DNA from: Eublepharis macularius
Taxonomy: Eukaryota > Chordata > Lepidosauria > Squamata > Eublepharidae
NCBI RefSeq assembly: GCF_028583425.1
Contig: NC_072800.1
Coordinates: 95,387,001-95,451,000 of the forward strand
Length of the DNA: 64,000 nucleotides
Direction: 5' to 3'
The notes under the pieces were generated by a model, which saw only the letters and a list, made by a program, of their open reading frames with translations, did no database searches and was not told where the DNA came from. Each line of letters opens with the position of its first letter. The first letter of the stretch is position 1. The position numbers were made by a program, and so were the translations under genes. This document shows positions 42,285 through 54,179 of this stretch, piece by piece.

Positions 42285-44474
42285 TTGTTACCAATCATGC
42301 CTGAGTCGGGCCCAGCGGAATCCAAGGTTGTCCCGGACAGGGATCCTTTGTTTGATCCGTATGCGTCTCCCGACAGTCAACCAGTGCAAGCTCAAGACTC
42401 CCAGGAGCCGAGACCAGCCGGGACCGGGACCGGAGCCTCCACTCCTACCCCGCCTCTCATCGACCTCGGTGCTGAAGGGACAAGGCCGACGGCGGCCGCT
42501 CTCCCCTTGATCTCGTTACCCACCCCGTCGGAGTGGGGAGCCAGGCCCCGAGAAACGAGAGAGTGCCGGGCCGGTGGACTACATCCACGAGTTTCGATGG
42601 ATGGGCGCCGAAGCCTAGAAACTGTCCCTGAGCTAGATAGCAGCCAACCATGGCGATATTGGAACAGGATGACCGAACAAATGGAGGGGGACACATCCCA
42701 CCGCGGCGCCCTGAGTTGGGATTATTCGGAACTTGCTCCGTGGAAAGAGCCAACGGAAGTTCCTGAACAAAGTTGGATGCAGATGCAAAGTCGCACCCAT
42801 GCTGTAGATTCCGGCATCTCGGCAGTGACGGGCCTTTCCAAGGGAATTCTAGCAGCGAGATCGCGAGTCGATCAAGGAGACCCTCCGCCTTGGGGCCCAT
42901 TTTCCCCGGTGAGTGCAGCGAACGGAGGTTCCATGATGGAGCAACCGGGGCCAAGTCGAATGCAACAGTTAGAAGCTAGACTGATGGATATGGAAGAGAG
43001 TTTGGCTCATGCCATTCATCTAATCTCAGCAATGGGGGCAGGAGAGAGACTGTCACCTGAAGAGATGGCGGTGCAGATAGCTACCCTCCAAAGTGTTATC
43101 TCATATCCGGTGGAGGTAGTTCTGCAACAGCCGTCACCTAAGGGAGAGGAGGAAGCCTGCCCTGGAGAACCGGGAGAACAGCCCACGGAATTTCCCAGAC
43201 AGGACGAAGTTCCACCTAGAGGGGATACCCCGGCTGAGCCACCGGGGGAGACTCCAACTGAGACCCCCGCTGAGCGGCCTACAGAAGGGGAAGAAAAGCC
43301 AAGCGAGACACCGGTGATACCCCCTCATACTTCTCCGATAACGGTCCGGCCGGATCAATCGGAAGAGCGCCCGGCTCCACCTGAGGAGGGAGCGCCTCGA
43401 CAACCGCTGGAAATTGTCCCCATCCTGCAAACTCCAGGGGACGGTCTACCGGCGCCACAAGACCAGCCTTTGCTTCCCAGAATAACGACGCCTGGAGGGG
43501 CAAGCCCGCGCGGCCTACCACCCATCCGGCCTTCGCCGCTGCGGCCCCTCCCGCTTCGACCGCAGCTCATACCTTTACAGCAGCCGATCCGTTGGCCACA
43601 GGATCAGCCAGTATTACCACCTCCGAATCAACCGGGAGGGCCTACACCACTACGACCCCACCAACCCCCCCCTCAGCGGCCGCTCCTCACTCAACCACAC
43701 CGGCCTCCTCCACCTCGACAGCTACTGCCGACGCCCCCCGTGTTACCAGCCAGACCAAGATTGCAGCCACCGGCTCGGCCACCACTGCAGCCTCCGGCCC
43801 AACCTAGGCTACCTCCAGCCCAGCCGAGACTACCCCCGCCAGCCCAGCCACGGCTACCTCTGCCAGCGCAGCCGGTGTTGCCGCCGCCAATACAACCAGC
43901 GCCGTTGCCCCAACCGGGGCCCCAGTTACCTCCCCTCGCACCCCAGGCGCCATTAAGGCTTCCGATGGATTTCTACCCAGCACCGGCTCCGAGACAAGAT
44001 CTCCCGATGGGCTGGGTGAAACTGGAAGCCACTTTTGATGGGGATCCCTCCAAACTAGGATTTTTCCTGGTGCAAGTGGTGCAATTTTTCAACCGGTGGG
44101 GACACCTCTTCGGCAGCGAGGCCAGTCAAATTGAGCACCTCGGCTCCCGCTTGCAAGGCAAAGCAGCAGATTGGTATGTAGGCTTATATAACATCGGTGC
44201 TCCCGAACTCAATACTCTCCAGGGGTTGGTAGATGCTATCCGAGCACAATATGAAGACCCCTTAGAGGAAACCCGGGCCCGAACAGAATTGCAAGCCATT
44301 AAACAGGGCAGTATGTCGGCAAGGGACTATATTACAAAATTCCGACAACTAGCTGCCAAATGCCCTAGGTGTGAGGAGTCCACCAAAATTATCCTTTGCA
44401 GCGCAATGCCCCTACCGGCCTGTGCAAAGACCCCCGCTTCAAATAAGGCGTCCAACCCTTGCTCCATTTCCTAA
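42285..44474 (+). pseudogene. Gag-like region of the Gypsy fossil
   Basis: Long Pro-rich stretch followed by a Retrotrans_gag-like domain near 43970-44400 (VKLEATFDGDPSKLGFFL, GKAADWYVGLY, ARDYITKFRQLAAKCPRC). The domain resembles the Gag from which mammalian PEG10/RTL genes derive. Part of a fossil element. Confidence 0.85.
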
Positions 44475-44720
44475 TCTCCAGCGCCCTGTACCCACGCCAC
44501 GAGCGAACAGAGGTCGGGGAGCTTCCCAACGACCCGCCGCAGAAAGGGGACTGGAAGCGGAAGAAATTATGGAGTACGACCCCGCTTCCCCCAATATCGA
44601 GGGAAATCCAGAAAGCCCCCAGTCGGGAAACGAAATGGATCTGTCGTAAAGGGACCCGACCGACAGATCCAACGCAAGCCGGTCCCTGCACGGAACCGGC
44701 CACCTGGGTCCATCTTATTC

Positions 44721-47402
44721 ATGCCAGTGACTCTAATTAACCCGGAGAGAAAAATGCACATCCGAGTGCAAGCCCTTATCGACTCGGGCTGTTCGAGGGA
44801 CATCATCGCCCCAGCCCTAGTCAATGGACTAGTTTTACCAACTCGGGAATTACAAAATCCAGTAATCTTTGAACAAATGGATGGCACCAATATGAACCCT
44901 GTTACCACTGAGACCGTCCCAGTGATCACAGGCATGGGACAACATTGGGAAAAGAGATCTTTTGTCATCAGCTCCACAGCCAAATACCCGTTAATTGTAG
45001 GCAGCAAGTGGCTATGTGATCACAATCCCTACATTGACTGGGCCCAAGGATGCATCACTTTCAGTCATGCCAACTGCAAAAACCACCGCTGGAATCAAAA
45101 CTGGGGCAGTGATCCAACTCACACCGAAAAGGCCCTTCTTACTCAAGAAGAAATCAGCCAAATACCCGAACCGTATTGGCCTTTTCTAAACGCTTTTTCC
45201 GAGGAGGAAGCTGATACCCTACCCCCGCACCGACGAACGGACTGTGCGGTGGAAATTTTACCCGGAGCCTCACTGCCCAAAGGACGGCTCTACCCCATGA
45301 GTCTCCAGGAACGAGAGGAGCTCCGGAAATTCATCGACACCAACCTCCAACGAGGGTTCATCCGCCCAGCCAACAGCCCCCACGCCGCTCCGGTTCTCTT
45401 CGTGAAGAAGAAGGATGGGGGACTACGACTGTGCACGGACTTTCGAGGACTTAATGCAGTGTCCACCAACAACGCCTATCCGATACCACTCATCCGAGAC
45501 CTTCTCAACGTCGTGGCCCAAGGTAAGATCTTTACAAAATTAGACTTAAAAGATGCTTACTTCCACGTCCGTATCAAGGCAGGGGATGAGTGGAAAACCG
45601 CGTTTAATACGCCCCTCGGACAATATGAATACCTAGTTATGCCTTTTGGATTGACGGGAGCCCCGTCTGTATTCATGTCCATGATAAACGAAGTTCTGCA
45701 CGAATTTCTGTACAAAGGGGTGGTGGTGTACCTTGATGATGTCTTAATTTATTCGGACACAGAGGAAGAACATATTCAAATGGTACAAAAGGTCCTGGCC
45801 ACCTTGATGAATAATAAACTGCCCATCAAGTTGTCCAAATGTGAATTCCATAAAACCGAACTCACTTACTTTGGGTATTGCATCTCCCAAGAGGGTTTAA
45901 AAATGGATCCAACCAAAATACAAGCGATCCAAGACTGGCAAACACCCGCCACCCGTAAAGAACTGCAATCCTTCCTGGGGTTTGCCAACTTCTATAGAGA
46001 CTTTATAGCAAATTTCGCCCAAATCACGCTCCCCTTAACAGAGTTATTGAAAACAAAAGACAAAGGGGAACAAGCTAAACCCTCCTCCAAACTACAATGG
46101 ACCTCTGATTGCCAAACTGCTTTCGAATGCCTAAAAGAGCAATTTATAACGGAACCCATCCTCTCCCACCCCAACGAACAGTCCCCTTTCATAGCGCAAG
46201 TCGACGCCAGCGATACGGCAATAGGGGGAGTGTTACTGCAGAAGGGGGAGGATGGAAAATTGAGGCCTTGTGCATTCTTGTCTAGAAAATTTTCAGAGGC
46301 GGAAAGAAATTGGAATGTGTGGGAGAAGGAGGCTTTTGCAGTAAAAGCGGCCCTTACTAACTGGAGACATTGGCTGGAGGGGGCGCGATACCCCTTCGAG
46401 GTCTGGACAGATCATAAAAATCTGGAGGCCCTCCGAAGCCCACGCAGACTGAATGCCAAGCAATTGCGATGGGCGGAATTCTTTTCCAAATTCAACTTCA
46501 CTCTAAATTATCTCCCGGGCAAAACTAACTTCTTGGCGGACGCCCTATCACGCATGCCCCAACACAGGAGCAAGCGGGAGGAGACTGTCGACACGGTCTT
46601 CTCGCCTACGCAACTTGGGGGCGTGGTGACTACTCGCGGTCGAGCCAAGCAGCCCCTCCCGGCCAACCAGGAGTGGAAATCGAAACTTAAAACTGAGGTG
46701 GAAAAGGAGGGGGATAAAGCTCCGCGAAACAAACTGGTCCAATCCCCACAGGGGGATTGGCTGGCTGGAAGCAAGTTTTATGTCCCAGACAGCCTCAAAC
46801 TGGAGGTCTTGCAGTGCTGTCATGATGCTCCCACTGCTGGTCATTATGGGTATCTGAAAACATTACATCTAATCCAAAGGCAATTCTGGTGGCCGGGCAT
46901 GCGCAAAGACATTTCCCAATATGTTAGTTCCTGCCCCGTTTGCCTCAGCGCCAAAACCAGAAAAGGAAAACCTCCGGGTCTCCTGCAACCATTGGAAACA
47001 CCCAACAGACCCTGGGAAATAATATCTATGGACTTTATCACTGATCTACCTATTTCGAAAGGACATAATTGCATTTTAGTCGTGGTAGATCTGTTCTCCA
47101 AACAAGCTCATTTTATTCCCTGTACTACTATACCCACCGCTCGAAAACTAGCAGATTTATTTTTAAAACACATTGTAAAATTACATTCTTTTCCGTCCAA
47201 GGTGATTTCGGATCGCGGCGGACAGTTCGTTGCCAACTTCTGGCGGGAGCTTTTGAGAATGTTGAATATTGAGCAAGGCATCAGCTCAAGCCACCACCCA
47301 CAAACCGACGGACAATCCGAAAAAACAAACCAGATATTAGAACAGTTTCTTCGTTGCTACATTAATTTCCAACAAGATAATTGGGTAGACCTTCTCATAT
47401 AA
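44721..47402 (+). pseudogene. Pol region of the Gypsy fossil
   Basis: Aspartic protease motif (ALIDSGCSRDII) near 44775; RT with the YLDDVLIYSD box near 45730; RNase H motifs (DASDTAIGGVLLQ, TDHKNLEAL); integrase zinc finger (HYGYLKT...CPVC) and core (SMDFITDLP, HHPQTDGQSEKTNQ). Domain order is that of Ty3/Gypsy. Part of a fossil element. Confidence 0.95.
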
Positions 47403-47475
47403 CAACAGTGTACACGCTTCAACTGGAGAGGCCCCTTTCAAAATTGTCTATGGAGCTCACTTCAATCCCTTCCCG

Positions 47476-48021
47476 TTGGACGCTCCCCCTCTCCATTCCT
47501 CTAATTTGCCAGATGTATCTTCGTGGTGGAGGGAGGCGGCGCAACAGTGGACTCTTATTAAGAAACATCTCGAAAAAGCCAAACTGGATTACAAAAAATA
47601 CGCAGATCGCCATCGTGTGGCCGAATGGGATTTACAACCTGGAGATCATGTGTATATTTCCACAAAGAACCTGAAACTAGCTCAAACAAGCCGCAAACTC
47701 GCTCTGAAATTCCTGGGACCTTTCCCTGTGCGCAAAATAATAAATAAAGTGACTGTTGCTGTAACTTTGCCCAAGAATTTATGCCATGTTCATGATACGT
47801 TCCATGTCAGTCTTTTAAAAAGAGCTCCTATCGATGACAAGTGGCACATCAAAGCTCCACCCATTCCAACTTTGATTGACGACCAAATACACTATGAGGT
47901 ACAACAAATTTTGGACTCTAAACTCAAACGAAACCAGCTTTTTTACCTCATTAGATGGAAGGACTTTGATTCTGGGTATGATGAGTGGGTAAATTCTGTA
48001 CATGTTCATGCTCGCTCCTAG
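47476..48021 (+). pseudogene. Integrase tail with chromodomain, Gypsy fossil
   Basis: GDHVYISTKNLKL and FLGPFPVRKIINKV are the usual integrase C-terminal fold of Gypsy elements. YLIRWKDFDSGYDEWV is a chromodomain-like end, which defines chromoviruses and may guide integration to marked chromatin in living relatives. Confidence 0.85.
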
Positions 48022-48090
48022 ACTGACCAAAGCTTTTCATACTCGCTATCCATACAAACCAGGGGGGGATCTATTTTAAGGGGGGCAGAA

Positions 48091-48507
48091 TGTCAGATCC
48101 AGTGTATATCTAAACTGTACTGACTCCATTTTCTAATGCTTCTAGTGTTTAAGTGCTTTCTTCCCAGGTGCACCAGTTCCCAGGCAGCGTTCCCACCGGA
48201 GGCGACTGTTTTGTCTAACACCGTTCCACCAAGCATTGGCCTTGAAGGAGAGCAGCTTCCCAGGACTGAGAGATGTTGTTTTGAGAACTGTGGGGGGAGG
48301 CAAATCCAGATGGGTATTGTCACTCTGTACCTAATACTTTGCCCTTCATTGGTAACAATGATCATGTACCATCCTGAGTCTCCTATTCAGGACAGTGGAC
48401 TATAATGGACCTTTTCTGCAGTAAAGTTTCCTTTTCTAAACAATGGACTTGTGTTTGCTTCTAAAGGGAACCCTGTAGTGAGAGCCTTATTTAGCCACAG
48501 TCTGACA
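48091..48507 (+). repeat. 3' LTR of the Gypsy fossil
   Basis: 417 bp, preceded by a purine-rich tract (AAGGGGGGCAGAA) that fits a polypurine primer, and followed by the target-site copy GGGCC (48508-48512). The first 212 bp equal the 5' LTR exactly. Confidence 0.95.
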
Positions 48508-48512
48508 GGGCC

Positions 48513-49205
48513 AGCACCATAGCATCACATTCGGCTTTGGTAGAATGTCACAGGACTGAATATCTGAAGAATTAGCGAAATAAGACCAATCATATATTTT
48601 TATTGTTGTCACATGTGAAGGCTCTGATAGATGTTTTTATAGATAGCACATATCAATTCATATAAAAGATGTTACCAAGATAAGAGACTAGGATTTTAAT
48701 GAAGGAAATCTCATGAAGAAGATTTAAGTGAGGAATATTTGTATGGTGTGTATATGTGTGTCGACTGAGAATCCAAAGCATTTCATAGTAGACTTAACTA
48801 TGATCTGATTTTAAATCATTCTTAGCTTTAATTGAGAAATGTTAAGAGATTTACTTTTTATTGCATGCACATGTTCATCAATTATTGGTTTCATTTTAAT
48901 AAGTGTTTATATTTTAGTATCTTGCTTTATTAAAAAGATTAGAGGTTATTTCAGTAACGATTAAACTCCAAAAGGAAGTCTTTGTGTACCTTGGTGAAAA
49001 GAGTTAACAGGCAGAACTCACACAACAATTAACTAATATAAGGAAGACACAGCTTCTCTAACAGAGAGAATTCTGCTTTTAGGTTTCATTTGAAGCTTCT
49101 GAGCTCCCCTGAACTTGGGATATAAATCTCAGGAACTGGGCAGTTTAGAGCTTAAATGAGGTGCAGCTAAAATCATTCTGTTATCACTTCTTCAGATTCT
49201 AATAA
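48513..49205. other. AT-rich intergenic stretch
   Basis: About 0.7 kb of AT-rich sequence with no exon or repeat I can name. Confidence 0.5.
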
Positions 49206-49208
49206 TAC

Positions 49209-49370
49209 AAGAGAGCAAGATTCCAGTCCAGTAGACCCACAAGATCCCCAGAGTATAAGCTTTTGAGAGTTAACGCTCACTTTGTCAGATCTTGCTGGTC
49301 TCTAAGGTGCCGCTGGGCTCGAACCTTGCTCTTCCACTGCAGACCAACACGGCCACCCACCTGAAATGAA
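49209..49370 (+). repeat. Reptilian interspersed repeat (AGTCCAGTAG...CTTTGTCAGAT type)
   Basis: Contains TATAAGCTTTTGAGAGTTAA, CTTTGTCAGATCTTGCTGG and GCAGACCAACACGGCCACCC. Relative of 7150-7285. Bounded by GAGCAAGATTC and its complement-like GAACCTTGCTC, so it is partly palindromic. Confidence 0.65.
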
Positions 49371-49744
49371 TACGGTATCCATTATTTTGGCCTCAATTAG
49401 TGTGGTTTTAGTTTAAAACAGCCACTGGTGTTGTGGCAATGCAAAGATGTAATTGTAGCATTTGCTTTTGTGGATCAGAATGCGCCAGCGCTGGCATGGA
49501 GCCTTCTCCTGAGCGGGCAGGTTACGAGTGCCCTGGCACGTCTGGATGCAGAGGGAGAGGCGTGAAAGGGCAGGAAGGGCACATGGCCGAGGTCCAACAG
49601 CGCCGTGCGAAGCTGGGAAGTACACAAGAGGCACACGCTGTCTGTTCACGGCAGCAGTCCTTGGGGAGCGTCCCACGTCCTGGCCTTTGTTATGCTGAAG
49701 TGGGACAGAAAACCACGGCCTCCGCTATGACCTGAATGCACAGG

Positions 49745-49925
49745 AGGGACATTGGCTCCGTGGCAGAGCACCCGCTTGGCATGCGGGAGGTCCCAGGTTC
49801 AGCCTCCCCCATCTCCAGCTCAAGGGCTCAGGCAGTAGCCGACGGGAGCCACTGCCAGTCAGAGGAGACCAGACTGACCTTGATAGCTCAATAGAAGGCC
49901 ACTTCATGTGTTGAAAACAGAATCA
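49745..49925 (+). repeat. tRNA-Ala-like SINE
   Basis: Head GGCTCCGTGGCAGAGCACCC, anticodon-loop region CTTGGCATGCGG, B box AGGTTCAGCCTCC, body CCACTGCCAGTCAGAGGAGA and end CCACTTCATGTGTT. Same family as 35648-35860. Confidence 0.8.
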
Positions 49926-50459
49926 CATCTGCTGATAATTTCTAGTGTTTTTTTCACAGGAACCTTTCTTCTTCCTCTTTCCCTTTTAAGAAAGCCACGT
50001 TCTATAGGCTTCGGTCTTTGGTGTAAGATCCAAAGGGCAGTTAGCATGGAGCTTGTAACCTGAGCCCAGGGCCTGACTTGGAGCTGGGAGGAAGGCCTGC
50101 CTGCATGGACGATTCATCCTCTCCTTGGAAATCAGGCACCATGGAGCGCTGCAGTGCCCTTGTGGGCCGTAGGATTCAGGTCCCCCTGCCAACGCATGGC
50201 CCAGGGCTCCACTTCCCAGTGGGCTCACCATCACCCTCAGCCCCCTACCCTCTCTTCTGCTCCTGCTTTTGGGAGGGAGGGGTCCTGAACACGTCCTTCT
50301 TGCCTGGCTCGGGCCTTCCTTCGGAGAGTAGCAGCAGCGGCAGCAGCAACCTGCTCTGTCAACCACTTCACAAGAAGCCAGGAGGGCCTGGATGGCTCTG
50401 TGGCCAAAGAGGTACCTCTGCTGGCTCCCAGCCTATTCAGGCACCACAAGCCACAGCTC

Positions 50460-50760
50460 TTTAAAGGGCTGACTTTATTGCAGCCTCTGCTAAGCCTGCC
50501 AACAGCTGCCCCCTCTCTGGGCTGTGGAGGCAAGGGGGCGGGGCGAAGAGGCACCAACAAGCCAGCTGGCTGAGGGTCCTCCTTCTTCCCTTGGGTGGCT
50601 CCTGCAAAGTGTGGGTGTGCCCCCCAACTCCAGCCCGCCCTCTGGACATCTTGTTCGTTTGCTTTTGATGTTGTAAAATACTCCTCTGTAACAGTTTATG
50701 GTTTGTATATTTCAGAACTTTCTGAATGAGTACGCTTCTGCTTTCTTGAATGTACAAACT
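50460..50760 (-). other. Possible transcript or LTR 3' end
   Basis: Minus strand has GCAATAAAGTCAGCCC (AATAAA at about 50480-50475), with moderately GC-rich sequence upstream. No coding exon recognised. Could be an LTR piece or a lncRNA end. Confidence 0.25.
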
Positions 50761-51010
50761 GGGAACTAGTGGTAAGGGTCATTTAATACCCTTACCCTTA
50801 ATGTTTGCAATTAATTGTTAAACTTGACTAAGGAAACAGTATACTCTCTGCTGTTTTTACACTTTCATAGCACGGTCTACTGAACTGTGAGTTGAAGAAA
50901 CACATGTAACCACCACAACTTTGATCAATCCATACCTGAAGATGTTTCCATTGAAACGTGGTTTGTAACCGGAAGCTCATGGGTTATGTGCTATTTTGGA
51001 TGGGATATAA

Positions 51011-51451
51011 CAGGGGTGGCCAAACTTGCTTAATGTAAGAGCCACGTAGAATAAACGTCAAACGTTTGAGAGCCGCAAGACGTGATGCATTGAAGTGACG
51101 TCAGAGGAAGAGGCGAGTTTGGGGGTTAGTGTTTTGAAAGTGGCATCACAGGAAGGGGTGGGGTTTTGGTGCAGTATGCTGGCAGTGACATAATCGGAAG
51201 GGGTGGAGCTTGGGAAGAGCCATCACCTGACCTTTGACAAAAGTGATATCACATCCTTGATCGGCTTCACCCCCAGTCCCCAGGTATTTTCTGAGTTGGA
51301 CCTGGCAACCCCAACATTGTTATTAAAAATATGAAAGACATAGACTAAAATAAACTGTACAGCCACGGCGATACTCAGAGACCTCTGGGAGCCGCACAAT
51401 ATGTCTAGAAGAGCCGCATATGGCTCCCGAGCCACAGTTTGGCCACCCCTG
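51011..51451. mobile_element. hAT-type MITE, copy 2, with exact 8-bp target duplication
   Basis: Ends CAGGGGTGGCCAAACT and AGTTTGGCCACCCCTG are exact inverted termini. Flanked on both sides by GGATATAA (51003-51010 and 51452-51459). 441 bp. Shares its body with 37363-37702. No transposase. Confidence 0.95.
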
Positions 51452-51779
51452 GGATATAAGAATTTATATTTGATGTGAATTGTGCCAGGGAATGGTATTT
51501 ATTTTGGATTGCATATGACCAGCTGCATTGATTGTGTGAACAGTGGATTACACATGCGTCTATGAGTTACTGATAGGGTTGTTACTAGGCACTTACGTGA
51601 CGGCTCCTTACCCTACGCGTTGTTTGTAAAGGGTCCGACTACGCAGAAGGTACTGGGATGGCAGGCAGGAGGCTTTTCAAACACGGCCAGTAGAAGGCAG
51701 TTGTGGGGAGTGCGAAACAGTGGAGGGCTGCAGCGGGGCCTCCTGCAAGGCCGGGCCTCCTCTCCCGCTCCTCACTCGT

Positions 51780-52195
51780 CTCGCTATGGGACCCCCATCA
51801 CCCCAGATACGGAACTGTATGGCAAAGGCTCTTGGCACTGATTGCACTAAGCTCATACTGTGTCATCCGCCTTCAGTCTCAGTGAGAAATGCGGACTATA
51901 AATGACATAAATAAATACATAAATTCACTGGCTTAATATGCATGTACACAGATCAGGAGGCGGGGCATGAAGGACTAGCCACTGCTCAGCTCTCGTGGCC
52001 CTTTCTTATATGCCCTGGGTAATGCTGATCACCACTTTGGGGTCAGGAAGGAATTTTCCTCCAGGCCAGACTGGACAGGGATTCTGGGGTTGGGGTCATG
52101 GGGTGAAGGGGGGGAGGTAGCTGTGAATTTCCTGCATTGTGCAGGGGGCTGGACTAGATGGCCCTTGGGGATCCCTTCCAGCTCTCATTGTTTCC
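51780..52195 (+). repeat. LINE 3' tail followed by a CR1 3' end
   Basis: 51780-51925 ends TCATCCGCC...GCGGACTATAAATGACATAAATAAATAC. 51940-52195 is a CR1 3' end (GGGGTCAGGAAGGAATTTTC, GGACTAGATGGCCCTTGG, CTTCCAGCTCTCATTGTTTCC). Confidence 0.75.
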
Positions 52196-52869
52196 ATCTC
52201 CCAACAAACAAACAAAAATGTGACATATGTGGTCACCTGCCAACATGTATTTATTTGTAGGTTGCCATTCCCACTGAGACTCAAGACCATGCAATGCAAT
52301 GACCACATAAGTCATCCAGCAAACAACGCAATAGGAGTAAGATTACAAAATTAGAATGCAGACAAAAAGACATTCACCCATGACACAGATAGCATCAAAA
52401 ATGGATTCGAAAAAGAGAGAGACTGCAGTCAGGGCAGCAGACAGCAGTGCTTTGTAAAGGTCCCCTCCTACACTAGTCTGTGGCCTTGGCCCGCCTTCCA
52501 GGCGGGCTCTAGAAAGGCTGAGACTCCAACCCAAAGCCCTGGCAGTCCCCACTCCCCAGCACAGAAGCTGCCCTGCCCAGAAAGGCACCCACTTCCTTGA
52601 GCAGAAGCTTCTGTGGGCTATAGCCAGATGGAGGAAAAGAGCTGTAAGCAGGAGGGTCAAAAGCAAGGAAATTCAAGAAGCACACAGTGAGCTGGAAGTA
52701 GGTGAGGTTCAAATGTGATGAGGCAAAGGTCAGGGGCGCCCGCAAGGGCAGGAACTGGGTAGGATACCAGGCCCTGAGTTAAAGTCCATATTTGCGATGA
52801 CTGAGAAATCCTTGTCTGGTCCTTGGGAGAAGGCACCAAGTTCTCCAGGAATTCAAATTCTATTTACTG

Positions 52870-54080
52870 GGTGCCTGATCCAAAAAAGGGGATGCCAAAG
52901 AGTGTAGTAACTATTGGATTATTGCATTAATTTCTCACGCAAGCAAAGTGATGCTCAAAATTCTACAGCAAAGACGCTTACCGTATATGGAACGAGAAAT
53001 GCCAGATGTTTAAGCTGGATTCAGAAAAGGAAGAGGCACCAGAGATCACACTGCAAATTTACAATGGCTAATGGAACATACCAGGGAATTTCAGAAGAAA
53101 ATCAGCCTGTGTTTTATAGATTACTGCAAAGCTTTGGACTGCGTGGATCATGAAAAACTATGGAGAGTCTTAAAAGAAATGGGGGTGCCACAACATCTGA
53201 TTGTTTTGAAGCGCAACCTGTGCTCTGGGGAAGAGGCTACTGTCAGGACAGAACATGGGAAACCAGAATGGCAAGGGTGTCAGACAAGGATGCATATTAT
53301 GTCCCTTCCTGTTCAACCTCTATGCAGAGTATCTCATAAGGAAAGCTCGTTTAGATCTAGGAGGAGGAGTGGAAATTGGTGGAAGGAATATTAACAGTTT
53401 GAGATATGCAGATGACACCACGACTACTAATGAAGGTTAAAGGGAAAAGCGCCAAAGCAGGATTACAGCGGAACATCAAGAAGACATCAAGAACATCAAT
53501 TGTTCAAGATTTTCTGCTCCTTGGCTCCATCATCAACCAAAAGGGAGACTGCAATGAAGAAATCAGAAGAAGATTGAGACTTGGAAGAGCAGCTGTGAGG
53601 GAGCGAGAGAAGATCCTTAAAGATAAAGACGTCTCTCTGGGAACCAAGATCAGGACAATCCAAACTAGGGTATTCCCCGTTACTATGTATGGATGTGAAA
53701 GCTGGACAGTGAAGAAAGCGGACAGGAAGAAAATTCATTCATTTGTAATGTGGTGCTGGAGGAGAGTTTTGCGGATAACAGGGACAGCCAAAAAGACAAA
53801 TAAGCAGGTACTAGATCAAGTCAAGCCTGAATTCTCTCTAGAAGCTAAAATGACAAAACTGAGGCGATCATACTTTGGTCACATCATGAGAAGACAAGAC
53901 TCTCTGGAAAAGACTCTCTGGAACATGCTGGGAAAAGTGGAAGGCAGCAGGAAAAGAGGAAGACCCAAAACGAGATGGCTGGACGCAGTGAAAGAATCCA
54001 CGCCCTCCAGTTTGCAGGATCTGAGCGAGTCGGTTAACCGCAGGGCGTTTGGGAGGCCTTTCATTCGTAGGGTCTGCGTC
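52870..54080 (+). mobile_element. BovB (RTE-clade) LINE, copy 2
   Basis: Decodes ALISHASKVMLKILQ, DCVDHEKLWRVLKEMGVPQHL, VRQGCILCPFLFNLYAEYLI, SLRYADDT (RT catalytic box), DFLLLGSIINQKGDCNEEI, FPVTMYGCESWTVKK, MWCWRRVLRI, KLRRSYFGHIMRRQDSLEKT, KRGRPKTRWLDAVKES. 5'-truncated and with internal frame breaks, so inactive. It ends at the very edge of the AGAP3 CpG island, losing the BovB 3' terminus seen in copy 1. Confidence 0.9.
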
Positions 54081-54179
54081 AAGCAAACCCTTATCCGGCC
54101 CTTTCAAGCTGCTCAGTCCCTCTACATACTGGCACCTTCTGCTAGCGCATGGGGACCGGGGCACCCGCGCGGCCCGGGC

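Larger units (their letters stand above)
41866..48507 (+). mobile_element. Ty3/Gypsy chromovirus-like LTR retrotransposon fossil
   Basis: A 6,642-bp element with two 417-bp LTRs, both starting TGTCAG and ending CTGACA, flanked by the 5-bp target duplication GGGCC. Between the LTRs lie a gag-like region, a pol region in Ty3/Gypsy order (protease, RT, RNase H, integrase) and an integrase tail with a chromodomain-like motif, all on the plus strand. The Gag resembles the sushi-ichi/PEG10 group. The LTRs differ at about 5% of sites, so the insertion is not recent: probably millions to a few tens of millions of years, depending on the rate used. It is structurally near complete but broken, by about two or three interruptions. 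It sits in gene-free DNA. Confidence 0.95.

Noticed and set aside
49745-49815. tRNA-Ala gene
   Set aside because: The sequence is the head of a SINE. The acceptor stem does not close and the body continues into SINE sequence. The same applies at 35770-35830.
50930-50965. Hammerhead-ribozyme-like CTGAAGATG...GAAACGTGG
   Set aside because: Two extra bases break the core before GAAA and no matching stem I/III was found.
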